Shown here one piece after another: positions 54,027 to 62,880 of a stretch of DNA of 64,000 bases. Source of the stretch: B1 sp964355075 (GTDB lineage Bacteria > Bacteroidota > Bacteroidia > UKL13-3); NCBI GenBank assembly GCA_964355075.1, contig CAYHCF010000004.1, positions 62,001 through 126,000 on the forward strand. Direction: 5' to 3'. Numbering within the stretch: position 1 is the first letter of the stretch; each line of letters opens with the position of its first letter. The notes under the pieces are model-generated. The model saw only the letters and a program-made list of their open reading frames with translations, had not been told where the DNA came from and made no database searches. A program made the translations under genes and the position numbers.

Positions 54027-54848
54027 ATGACAGAACCTGCAACAAAATTTTATCCTAACATAGCACAGAGCTTCGGAATTACCGGAATAGTGATATTAGG
54101 GATGATTATCTTAAGCCCCGTGTTTTTGTTCCTTGATAAATTTTTTATTAGGGATGCCTCTATGCTCATCTATTACCTATTGGCAATAGGGATTCCTTTC
54201 TGGATTGTTTATTCTATAAAGAAAAAAGAAACCGGTGACCCTTCCTTTAAACTGGCAATTAAAAATATACGAATCATTCCTTTGGTATTGGTTGTGGCAT
54301 GGGCATTACTTTTTGGAGTCATTTCACCCATTCAAAATTTAATACCCATGCCGGAAATGATGAAAAAGGCAATCATGAATTTCGGAAGCATGACAGGGGT
54401 TTTTGCGTTTTTTCTGATGGTAATGGCTGCACCCGTTTTAGAGGAATTCATATTCAGGGGAATTATCCTGGATGGCCTCTTGAAAAGATATTCTCCAATA
54501 AAATCCATACTGGTTTCCAGTATACTTTTTGGATTGGTTCATTTAAACCCCTGGCAATTTGTGGGTGCATTCATCATTGGAATTTTTTCGGGTTGGGTTT
54601 ATTACAGAACCCAATGTTTATCCTTTTCAATTATCATACATGCGGCTGTTAATTTAACCGGTTATATATTGAACAGTTCTGATAATATTGAGTCATCAAT
54701 GGATGAAACTTTATTAGAAATGTATGGTGGACTAACCCATTTATTTCTGGCAATCATTGGGTCAATTTTCCTTGCCACAATTTGTATCTTCTTCCTGAGA
54801 AAAGAATTTATCAAAGGTGATATGGAAGAGGAGAGTGCACAAGAATAA
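54027..54848 (+). CDS. CPBP-family intramembrane metalloprotease
   Basis: The 273-aa polytopic membrane protein has the Abi/CAAX signature: EEFIFRGIILDG (EExxxR), FGLVHLNPW (Hxx), and HAAVNLTG. This is the metal-binding glutamate/histidine set of Rce1-type proteases. Bacterial members are implicated in bacteriocin self-immunity and envelope processing. No peptide or toxin gene is visible beside it. Confidence 0.9.
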   Translation: MTEPATKFYPNIAQSFGITGIVILGMIILSPVFLFLDKFFIRDASMLIYYLLAIGIPFWIVYSIKKKETGDPSFKLAIKNIRIIPLVLVVAWALLFGVISPIQNLIPMPEMMKKAIMNFGSMTGVFAFFLMVMAAPVLEEFIFRGIILDGLLKRYSPIKSILVSSILFGLVHLNPWQFVGAFIIGIFSGWVYYRTQCLSFSIIIHAAVNLTGYILNSSDNIESSMDETLLEMYGGLTHLFLAIIGSIFLATICIFFLRKEFIKGDMEEESAQE

Positions 54849-54883
54849 AGGGATTTTATTACTCCTCCTATGTTGCTCATTGA

Positions 54884-55675
54884 TTAGTCCGTAAAGTTTA
54901 TGGCGTTTGGAAGCATTTGTAAAAACGGTAGTGCTTTGCTATAATCCAATGCAGGATATTCTAAACCCAATGCACGAATGTTTTTGTAATAAGTTTGATG
55001 TTGCCCATAGTAGTTTCTTTCGCTTGGAACAAACCATGCTTTGTCTCCAAGTTTTTGCCCTAAAAACCACTTCTCTAACAGCCGTCCACTTCTCCCGTTA
55101 CCATCATTCCAAGGATGAATTTTTACAAATATCAAATGAATCATAGCGGCAAAAAAGAAAACCTCCTGAATCGTTAATTCTGTTTTCATAAGCAATTCAA
55201 TGTCTTGGTAAATTTTTTCCATTTCGCCTTCCACTTCAAATGGTGTTGCGGCTACATATTCTATTCTTCCATCTGGTGTGCTTATATACATGTTTTGTGT
55301 TCGTAACTTGCCTTGTTGATGTTTGGCAACAATGTGTTTGCACAACAGTTTATGTGCTTCGCTGATGTTGGCCTTATTCAGCACATTGGTTTTGGCAAAA
55401 GTGTAAGCACTGTATAAGTCATCAATCTTTTTGGTGTAGTCAGGCAAAAACTTTATGCCGAATTTTTTGTGTTTGATGTAACTGTCCAAATCAATATTTT
55501 CTCCTTCTATCTTGCTTGAAAAAACCGATGCTACCGAAGTATAAAAACTGAAATTGTCTGTTGAAATTTCGGCATCAACCAATTTATCAAAGTCGTTTTG
55601 CAATTCCTTATCCACCTGCTTGCAATATTGCTCCAGCAAATCAATGGGAATTATTATTAAATCAATTTTCTTCAT
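54884..55675 (-). CDS. Fic-family protein with intact active site
   Basis: The 263-aa protein carries a full Fic motif: HLIFVKIHPWNDGNGRSGRLL (HPFxxGNGR) near residue 193, an upstream N-terminal helical block and a beta-flap (NMYISTPDGRIEYVA). It should transfer AMP or a similar nucleotide group to a protein. The N-terminal helix reads TSVASVFSSKIEGENI; S(x)xIEGE is the inhibitory (S/T)xxxE(G/N) motif of class II Fic proteins, so it is probably self-inhibited. Its upstream partner frame ends 7 bp before its start. Confidence 0.93.
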   Translation of the reverse strand: MKKIDLIIIPIDLLEQYCKQVDKELQNDFDKLVDAEISTDNFSFYTSVASVFSSKIEGENIDLDSYIKHKKFGIKFLPDYTKKIDDLYSAYTFAKTNVLNKANISEAHKLLCKHIVAKHQQGKLRTQNMYISTPDGRIEYVAATPFEVEGEMEKIYQDIELLMKTELTIQEVFFFAAMIHLIFVKIHPWNDGNGRSGRLLEKWFLGQKLGDKAWFVPSERNYYGQHQTYYKNIRALGLEYPALDYSKALPFLQMLPNAINFTD

Positions 55676-55682
55676 GCTGTTT

Positions 55683-55847
55683 TTAAAGTTCTGTTTCTAA
55701 TTCTTTCACTGCCTGCAAATATTTTTCTTTGCTTCCACAGCCACCAATAATTTCAATGGGTGAATCAAATTCGCTAAGTGGTTTTATTTTTAAAATCTCC
55801 ATGCTTTCTAAATTTTCAATTCCTTCATCAGTGTTGTAAAATAGCTC
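55683..55847 (-). CDS. Short open frame directly upstream of fic, possible gene remnant or small partner
   Basis: The minus-strand frame is open from about 55847 to a TAA at 55683-55685 (54 codons). An internal ATG at 55802 would give 39 aa, with IEIIGGCGSKEKYLQAVKEL. The tail is 7 bp from the fic start. It recalls the C-terminal tails of some restriction-modification or helicase proteins, but this is only a weak impression. Either a truncated upstream gene or a small antitoxin-like gene is possible; neither can be proven from sequence. Confidence 0.35.
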   Translation of the reverse strand, partial: ELFYNTDEGIENLESMEILKIKPLSEFDSPIEIIGGCGSKEKYLQAVKELETEL

Positions 55848-56095
55848 TTAAAAGTAGTCAAAGATATGATTCTGACTGCTGAATTTCTTAAAGCGTTTGA
55901 GAAAACACTTTCCCCTTTATTTGCGGGGTGGTTTTGTGTCAGGCAAAAAAATGTATATGTGTTTTGTGCGACTTATTCATATCCAAACACACGAAAAGCA
56001 AATTGGATTAGACATTACAGGCACTAAAACAATTTAATCGTATTTTAATGTCACTTTTATCGTATGTTTGATTTGAATTAATCAAACAATAAGCT
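55848..56095. other. Non-coding region before the T9SS gene
   Basis: About 250 bp without a credible gene. The only signal I can support is a TAnnTTTG box at 56063-56070. Confidence 0.4.
56063..56070 (+). promoter_or_regulatory. Candidate promoter -7 box of the T9SS gene
   Basis: TATGTTTG fits TAnnTTTG and lies 26 bp before the ATG at 56096. No convincing -33 element is seen. Confidence 0.4.
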
Positions 56096-57457
56096 ATGAA
56101 AAAAATTTACTTCACCCTATCCTTACTTTTTTCGGCAACACTGGGTATTTCCCAAAACTGGTCGAACGTAGGTAGTCCATACTTTAGCACGGGCACTACC
56201 TCAAGCTCCTTTCTCTATTTTGGCGATATGGAAATAGACGCTGCAGGCAATATTTATGTTGGCTATTGGGATTATGGCGGCAAATGTAATTTTGCAAAAT
56301 ACAATGGAACAAGCTGGAATATATTGCCATCGCCTGGAACTTTTGCCGTTAGTTTCGATGACATTGAAATACGCGGAACCGATTATTACTATTCCTATAT
56401 GGGTGCGAGAGGGACTAACCTTTACGCCTATGTGAAGAAATATGATGGAAGCAGCACCTGGAACTTTGTTGGAGATTCGATTCTCATTGGAGGCACCGGA
56501 CAGGGAGGCTCCTTCGATTTTTTATTAGACAATAATGGTGTACCTACCCTGATTGGAATACAAAAGGCTGCATTTCAGGAAAAAACCGTAAAACAATTTA
56601 TATCAGGTGCCTGGGTTACAACTTATATCATTCCTAAAAGTAATGGGTCATTGTTTAAAGAAGGCTCTGCCATTTTTGATGCCAGCAATAAGTTGAATTG
56701 TATCATGGGCGGAAACCTATCCCTTCCGGGGCCACCCTATGTAAAATATTATACAATAGGCTTAAAAATAGATGGTGCCACCAGTGCAGTTATTGCAGAT
56801 ACCATTTATGTTTCTTTAATCAATGGGCAATTTAGAATGGACAATGCCGGTAATTCCTATATGCTCTTTAACAACTCCAGCAAGCCTGCATTTCTTTCTT
56901 ATAAATTAAACGGTTCCAAATGGGATCTGATTTCAGATACTGTTGGGCAAAATGAAAGCATGCTTTATACAGATGTTTCAAGCGACGGGAAAGTGTTCTT
57001 TAATACCAATACAGCGACAGGTACACAAAAAAGCATGTATTCATATATTGCAGGTGTAAGGAGCCAAATGGACTCCATAAATTATAATGGGATCATGATG
57101 GGTGCTATCAGCGATCTGATTGTTAGAAATGGAAATGTATATGCTTTAATTCAGGAAGGTCATTTTAGTGTAATGAAACACACGGTAAGTGGAGGTAGTT
57201 CAGCTATTCATGAAAGAGTTTTTAACAAAGAAGTCTTATCCATTTACCCAAATCCCGCAAATGGAATACTGCACATTGACCTGCCTGAAATTCCTGTTGA
57301 AAATTCCTCCATTCAGTTGTACGATATCATGGGGAAATTTGTTTTTGAGGAAGCTCTCTCTTCTAAAACTAATACAATCCTGTTGCCTGAATTGCCAAAC
57401 GGAACCTATTTATTAAAGGTGGGTACTTTCTGGCAGAAACTGCAAATAGTAAGATAA
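56096..57457 (+). CDS. T9SS-secreted protein, probable beta-propeller-like
   Basis: The 453-aa protein has a signal peptide (residues 1-19, ending GISQN). The body has repeated strand units with D.aGNiYVgY.., FAKYNGTSWN, KYDGSSTWNFVGD and similar segments, a pattern of beta-propeller-like secreted proteins. The C-terminal type A sorting domain (LSIYPNPANGILHI ... GTYLLKVGTF) marks it as T9SS cargo. No catalytic motif is seen. Confidence 0.82.
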   Translation: MKKIYFTLSLLFSATLGISQNWSNVGSPYFSTGTTSSSFLYFGDMEIDAAGNIYVGYWDYGGKCNFAKYNGTSWNILPSPGTFAVSFDDIEIRGTDYYYSYMGARGTNLYAYVKKYDGSSTWNFVGDSILIGGTGQGGSFDFLLDNNGVPTLIGIQKAAFQEKTVKQFISGAWVTTYIIPKSNGSLFKEGSAIFDASNKLNCIMGGNLSLPGPPYVKYYTIGLKIDGATSAVIADTIYVSLINGQFRMDNAGNSYMLFNNSSKPAFLSYKLNGSKWDLISDTVGQNESMLYTDVSSDGKVFFNTNTATGTQKSMYSYIAGVRSQMDSINYNGIMMGAISDLIVRNGNVYALIQEGHFSVMKHTVSGGSSAIHERVFNKEVLSIYPNPANGILHIDLPEIPVENSSIQLYDIMGKFVFEEALSSKTNTILLPELPNGTYLLKVGTFWQKLQIVR

Positions 57458-57462
57458 AATTA

Positions 57463-60400
57463 TTATGCCGGTACAGAATCTGTATGCGTCCAATTAGATA
57501 AAATAGGAACCAAACTCTCGCTATTTTCTCTTAGCTGATATTCTTTTACCTGATACATAAATGCCTGTAAACGGGTTTCTATGGAAGCGTCTTCCTGGCC
57601 ATCATAGGTATAATCAACCCATGGAATCTGATTGTGATCTTTGCGGAACACATCGGAGATTGAACAAATTAAGGTACCAGGCATACAGGTAAAAGGCAGC
57701 ACATTGCAAATGCCCGAAACACCTTTTTTGGTATGTGCCGAAGCAGAACCTATTGCCATTACCGGATCGCCATCGTAATCTCTATGTACATAAGGAGCTG
57801 TTAATTGGAGCATGGTTTCAAGAGAAATTTCTTTTTCAACATCAACCAATTCTTCTACTGTACTAAAAAGTTTTTTATAAGAGGCATGTTGCGCATACTC
57901 CTGAATTTTCGATTTCAGAATACCCAAATAATCACCTTTCCATTTGCTATCGCGGGTATATCGGTAGGTAGAATAAACAAACCACTCAGAAAATGGCGCC
58001 ATCAAGGTTTCAGCCCCCAATGCTTCTAATCTTTTTACAATGTTTCCGCTGCAATACCGGTTGTCTCTCATAAATATTTCTCCTACAATAGACACAACGG
58101 GTTTACGGGGGATATTCAAAATTTCTATTGCCTTGAATTTCTTACCACAATCTTCCAAAACAGCTGCCAAATCTTTGGTACTGTTCTCTACACTTTTTAC
58201 TATGCGGTCTAATGAATCAAAATAAACTATATCGGTATCTCCCTGGTTTTTCTCATAAGGGCGGTATTGTTGCTGCAGTTTGCGAATCATATCAAAGGCA
58301 ACAAAACCTTTCCAGACATTGATGCGGAATTTTGAGCCATTACCCGGTGTGATATCAGAATAAGAACCGTCGTTGGAAGGGGTAACGATTTTCACATCGG
58401 TCATTTTCAGGCGATCGAAAATAATTTTCTGCAACTGATTGTACTGCCCAAACCTGCAGGGTCCGTTATGATCGGGCATAAAGAAACTAATTTTCTTTGG
58501 ATCCACATCGGGTTCCAGCAATTTCTTAATAAACGAACCCGTGGTGCAAATCATCGGGAAACATTCTTTGGCAGAAGTATATTTTCGGCCAATTTCAAGG
58601 TCGGCATTGGTCTGGATAGGAAGGCTATAGGATTCGATCCCGCAACTTCTGGCCGCCGCCGCTGCAATATACGAGCCATCGTGCATATATGGCCAATACA
58701 ATACCCTGTCTTTGGAAGGGGTTGCCTGCTTAAAGTTTTTAGAAATATTGCTCTGAATGGATGCCGTTTTTCTTCCTTTTTTTCTAACGCTATCTAAGAA
58801 AGCTTCCAGACGGGTAATGAGTCCGGCATCGGCAGAATGTTCATCAATTTCAATTTGAATGGATGGTTTTCCTTTAAGTGTTTCGGTTACAAAGTGCGAA
58901 AGGAAAGAATCGGGTCCGCAACGGAAATTACCGGTATAAACGCCGTACATATTATCCGTCTTTGCAATAATCTTTGCTCCGGCAAGAATTTTTCTGCCAC
59001 CCGGCCAATACATATTCGGAAACTCATCAAAAATATTTTCCTCATTCAAAGGGAGAAAATCAAGTGGAATGGGAAGCACATTGAGCGTAATCAGCTTCTC
59101 TACCAGCCTCAGATTAAGTTCGGGGTCGCCTGTATTGTATGACCTTCCTAAAATTACCACTGCTTCACGGTCCTTAGGCAGGTTGTTAAGGATCTCACCA
59201 CCTCTTACCGTAAGTGATTTTTCGAAAGCCTGTTGTTTTTCCTTCGCCAGATAAAGTGCCTGTTTAACTGCTTTGCCTTTGGTACCAAATTGTTTCTTCA
59301 TAAAGTCTGACATTTCTTTCACAAAAACTTTATCGAAGAATCGTGGATGCAAAGCAGGAATGAGCATTTTGTCTTTTCCGGGATGGGATGCTAAGGCAGC
59401 GCGTACCATAAATGCGTAGGACTGTATCCAGGGGCAGTTGCAATTTGAGGTGGGATTGTCGGCGGCAGCGTTTGCATTGATTACAAAAGGAACAAATACA
59501 TGATCCACATTTTTATTCAACAGGTCTAAAACATGACCATGAACTACTTCTATGGGCAAACAGGTTTCAGAGTTAAGAATTTCAAGAGATTTTGCAATGA
59601 GTGCACGATCGGTATGTTTTGAAAGCACTACCTGAAAACCGAGTTCGGTAAAAAAGGTTCTCCAAAACGGGAATTCCTGATAATACAGTACCAACTCTCT
59701 TGGGATACCAATTGAAATGCCGCCTTTATTCTTCTCTTCGTCATAATCGCCGAGCAGCATTTTTTCTCTTTCTACAAATAAATCCGGAATATCATCCACT
59801 TTCCGCTTCCTGTCCGACATTTCATATTTTTCGCATCTTCCACCGTAGCAAAAGGGCTTTTTTTCGCCAGCAACTTTCACCATTCTTATTTCGCAGAGGT
59901 CGTGGCAATCTTTATCTTTACAGGTAAATTTATCTAAGGTAAAAGAGGCATTTCGCACCTCAAATCCTTTAAATTTTGTTTGCCCCGTTTCCTGCACTTT
60001 TTCCCTGGCAATTATGGCCATGCCAATGGCTCCGGTAACATCAAAGTTAGGCGGAATGATAATGGGTTTTCCGGTTATCTGCTCAAAGGCCGCTACCACT
60101 CCTTTATTGTTTGCAACGCCTCCCTGAAAGAAAATTTTATCTCCAATTTTTCTGCTGCCAACTACTTTTTGGATATAGTTATTTACGATTGAGTAGGCTA
60201 AGCCACCCACCAGGTTTGCGTTTTTTTCGCCACGTTGTTGGTTCGCGTTCAGGTCTGATTCAATAAAAACCGTACACCGGCAGCCTAAGGAGGTGGGCTT
60301 TTCCGAATTCAAGGCCAGGGTTCCAAATTCTTCAATGATATTGATATCTAATTTTTCGGCTTGTTCTTCCAGGAATGAACCGGTACCTGCAGCACATACT

Positions 60401-61854
60401 TTATTCATTTCAAAATCAACAACCACCCCATTTTCGATACTGATATATTTTGAATCCTGACCACCAATTTCAAAAATAGTATCTACCGTTGGGTCGTGGG
60501 TTATGGCGGCGGTTGCCTGAGCGGTTATTTCATTTTGTATGACATCGGCACCAATAAAATCACCTGTAAGATAACGCCCTGAACCGGTAGTTCCGGCGGC
60601 TTTTATCTCCACCTTGGTTCCTACTTCCTCATAAATTTCCTGCAAACCCCGTTTGATTGCCTCAAGCGGGCGACTGGCAGTTGGCAAGTACTTTCGGGCA
60701 ATTACATTATTAAAGTCATCTATTAAAACAACATTGGTACTGAGCGATCCAACATCAATTCCCAGGTAAACAGGATATTTTGTTTGCCCGTTTAATTGAA
60801 AGGAAATATTCTTTTCAAGTATTGCTGCTGATTCTTTCAGTATTGGAAGACCTTCACTGTTGCCATTTGATTTTAGCAAGTAACTTTCCAGATCGCTGAT
60901 ACCTTTGAAAGGCTCCGTACCATCAGGAGATTCCATCACATAATAAATGGCTCCGAGGGCACCCATTGAAGCATGATTTTCGGGTATGATTAATTCTCCT
61001 TCTTTGAGATTAAGTATTTCGTTGAAAGCATGAATAACACCGGCATTAGCAGCAACTCCTCCCTGAAAAACAATAGGCTTTACGAGGTCTTTTCCTTTGG
61101 CCAGGTTACTCTTGAAATTTCGGGCAACCGCAAAACATAATCCGGCAACAATATCATGAACCGGTGTGGCAATTTGTTGCAGGTGAATCATATCGCTTTT
61201 GGCAAAAACGCTGCATCGTCCGGCGATATGCGGAGGTTTTTCGGATTGAAGCGCTAATTCACCGAATTCTTTTTCTATGGAAACGCCAATTCGTTTTGCC
61301 TGTTGATCGAGAAAAGAACCCGTACCCGCAGCACAAATACTGTTCATGGCAAAATCAGCCAGACTGGAATGAGCCATTTCAGCACCTTTGTCCATAAAAA
61401 TGAGCTTCGAATCTTCTCCGCCCATTTCAATAATCGTTTTTGCTTCGGGATGAAGTTTTGAAACCGATTTTGATTGTGCAATAATCTCATTGATAAATTG
61501 CCCGCCGATGAGTTCAGTAGCTAATTTCCCTCCGGTACCGGTAATGGCTACGAGCTTAAATTGCTCACTATCATATCTCAGCAACAGGTCAGTTAGCCTT
61601 TTACGAAGCATCAGAAAAGGTTGTCCATGACAATGATCGTAATAATTTTCAAGGATATTCTCTTCCTGATCGATAATAACGGTATTTAACGAAATAGAGC
61701 CTAAATCGAGGCCCAGGTAGAGTGGTTTTTTGACTGTGGAGTAGGCTTGATTATGCATTTTGAACATTAGGCTTTGGTGATAAAGCTGTGTTTTTTTATC
61801 GAAAATAATTGTTTTTTCTGTAAAATAAAATTGGCTTGGAAATAAATTTTTCAT
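57463..61854 (-). CDS. Acyl-CoA dehydratase activase-type giant fusion (BcrAD/HgdC plus DUF2229/HgdB-like)
   Basis: The 1463-aa protein carries two ASKHA-fold ATPase domains. The first is about residues 45-330 (LGLDLGSISLNTVI, CAAGTGSFLDQQA), the second about 362-640 (LGIDVGSLSTNVVLI, CAAGTGSFLEEQA). A Cys-rich segment (CKDKDCHDLCEI, CYGGRC) near 646-690 is followed by a DUF2229-like region (GIPRELVLYYQEFPFW) and a long C-terminal part like the 2-hydroxyacyl-CoA dehydratase components. The ATPases bind ATP and a [4Fe-4S] cluster to push electrons to a dehydratase. In this fusion the cognate substrate is unknown. A second possible start is ATG 61758. No separate HgdA/B genes lie nearby. Confidence 0.87.
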   Translation of the reverse strand: MKNLFPSQFYFTEKTIIFDKKTQLYHQSLMFKMHNQAYSTVKKPLYLGLDLGSISLNTVIIDQEENILENYYDHCHGQPFLMLRKRLTDLLLRYDSEQFKLVAITGTGGKLATELIGGQFINEIIAQSKSVSKLHPEAKTIIEMGGEDSKLIFMDKGAEMAHSSLADFAMNSICAAGTGSFLDQQAKRIGVSIEKEFGELALQSEKPPHIAGRCSVFAKSDMIHLQQIATPVHDIVAGLCFAVARNFKSNLAKGKDLVKPIVFQGGVAANAGVIHAFNEILNLKEGELIIPENHASMGALGAIYYVMESPDGTEPFKGISDLESYLLKSNGNSEGLPILKESAAILEKNISFQLNGQTKYPVYLGIDVGSLSTNVVLIDDFNNVIARKYLPTASRPLEAIKRGLQEIYEEVGTKVEIKAAGTTGSGRYLTGDFIGADVIQNEITAQATAAITHDPTVDTIFEIGGQDSKYISIENGVVVDFEMNKVCAAGTGSFLEEQAEKLDINIIEEFGTLALNSEKPTSLGCRCTVFIESDLNANQQRGEKNANLVGGLAYSIVNNYIQKVVGSRKIGDKIFFQGGVANNKGVVAAFEQITGKPIIIPPNFDVTGAIGMAIIAREKVQETGQTKFKGFEVRNASFTLDKFTCKDKDCHDLCEIRMVKVAGEKKPFCYGGRCEKYEMSDRKRKVDDIPDLFVEREKMLLGDYDEEKNKGGISIGIPRELVLYYQEFPFWRTFFTELGFQVVLSKHTDRALIAKSLEILNSETCLPIEVVHGHVLDLLNKNVDHVFVPFVINANAAADNPTSNCNCPWIQSYAFMVRAALASHPGKDKMLIPALHPRFFDKVFVKEMSDFMKKQFGTKGKAVKQALYLAKEKQQAFEKSLTVRGGEILNNLPKDREAVVILGRSYNTGDPELNLRLVEKLITLNVLPIPLDFLPLNEENIFDEFPNMYWPGGRKILAGAKIIAKTDNMYGVYTGNFRCGPDSFLSHFVTETLKGKPSIQIEIDEHSADAGLITRLEAFLDSVRKKGRKTASIQSNISKNFKQATPSKDRVLYWPYMHDGSYIAAAAARSCGIESYSLPIQTNADLEIGRKYTSAKECFPMICTTGSFIKKLLEPDVDPKKISFFMPDHNGPCRFGQYNQLQKIIFDRLKMTDVKIVTPSNDGSYSDITPGNGSKFRINVWKGFVAFDMIRKLQQQYRPYEKNQGDTDIVYFDSLDRIVKSVENSTKDLAAVLEDCGKKFKAIEILNIPRKPVVSIVGEIFMRDNRYCSGNIVKRLEALGAETLMAPFSEWFVYSTYRYTRDSKWKGDYLGILKSKIQEYAQHASYKKLFSTVEELVDVEKEISLETMLQLTAPYVHRDYDGDPVMAIGSASAHTKKGVSGICNVLPFTCMPGTLICSISDVFRKDHNQIPWVDYTYDGQEDASIETRLQAFMYQVKEYQLRENSESLVPILSNWTHTDSVPA

Positions 61855-61989
61855 ATTTGATGCAGCCTTTTGGCAATTTTATAGTCTTTTTTATATCTTG
61901 CTCCTCAAACGCATTGATTTTATTAGCCCGGATTTCATTGGTAAAGAGGATGATATTTAAAAAGAACACCCAACAATATTGATAATTTT

Positions 61990-62880
61990 ATGAAAAAAAC
62001 AGGATTGATTTTTCTGCTTATTTTTGGTTCAGTCGTAATAAGTAGTGCACAGGTTAAAAAGACAGCTAAGCCAAAAGCGCCCATACACAAAACCGTAATG
62101 GCAAAATCGGTACCGGCAACTCCGGGACTACAAAAAGAGCAAAGAGTTGAAGTTACGACCGATTTCGGTATCATCATTTTAAAACTCTATAACCAGACTC
62201 CTTTACACCGTGATAATTTCGTAAAGTTGGTAAAACAGGGATTTTATGATAGTTTGTTGTTTCACCGGGTAATTAAGTCGTTTATGATTCAGGGAGGAGA
62301 TCCCACTTCTAAACGGGCGGATTCAACTATGATGCTGGGCAGTGGTGACGTAGGTTATTTAGTTCCTGCAGAATTTAATCCGGCCCTCTTCCATAAAAGA
62401 GGGGCCTTGGCAGCAGCCCGTGATAACAATCCACAAAAGGCTTCGAGTGGTTGCCAATTTTATATTGTGCAGGGAAAAACATTCACGACCAAAGAAATTG
62501 AGGATATCATAAATAACAGAAACATGAATCGTCAAAAGGAGATTCTTTACGAATTATATCAATCGGATACGGTAAAGGCTACCCTTAATGCATTACAAAA
62601 TTCAGGTGTGAAGGAGGCTGTAAGATCTTATGTGGAGAAATTGCAACCCATTGCCGAAAATGAATACAAGCGACGTTATCCAAATGCAACCCGGGTAAAT
62701 GCCGATCAAGTAGATGTCTATGTAAATTATGGCGGGGCACCGCATCTGGATGGAGAATATACTGTATTCGGAGAGATTGAAAGCGGCTGGGATGTAGTAG
62801 ATAAAATTGCCTCCATGCCGGTGAGATCATCCGATAACAGACCCAATCAAGATATTCGTATGAAAATGCGACTCCTTTAG
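61990..62880 (+). CDS. Exported cyclophilin-type peptidyl-prolyl isomerase with an insertion
   Basis: The 296-aa protein has a signal peptide (residues 1-20, ending VISSAQ). The cyclophilin domain has FHRVIKSFMIQGGDPT (catalytic Arg), GALAAARDNNPQKASSGCQFYIVQG and the C-terminal HLDGEYTVFGEIESGWDVVDKI. About 80 residues are inserted between the last two motifs. Such an insertion is common in Bacteroidota periplasmic cyclophilins. The protein should assist folding in the periplasm. The next gene overlaps its stop by one base. Confidence 0.92.
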   Translation: MKKTGLIFLLIFGSVVISSAQVKKTAKPKAPIHKTVMAKSVPATPGLQKEQRVEVTTDFGIIILKLYNQTPLHRDNFVKLVKQGFYDSLLFHRVIKSFMIQGGDPTSKRADSTMMLGSGDVGYLVPAEFNPALFHKRGALAAARDNNPQKASSGCQFYIVQGKTFTTKEIEDIINNRNMNRQKEILYELYQSDTVKATLNALQNSGVKEAVRSYVEKLQPIAENEYKRRYPNATRVNADQVDVYVNYGGAPHLDGEYTVFGEIESGWDVVDKIASMPVRSSDNRPNQDIRMKMRLL

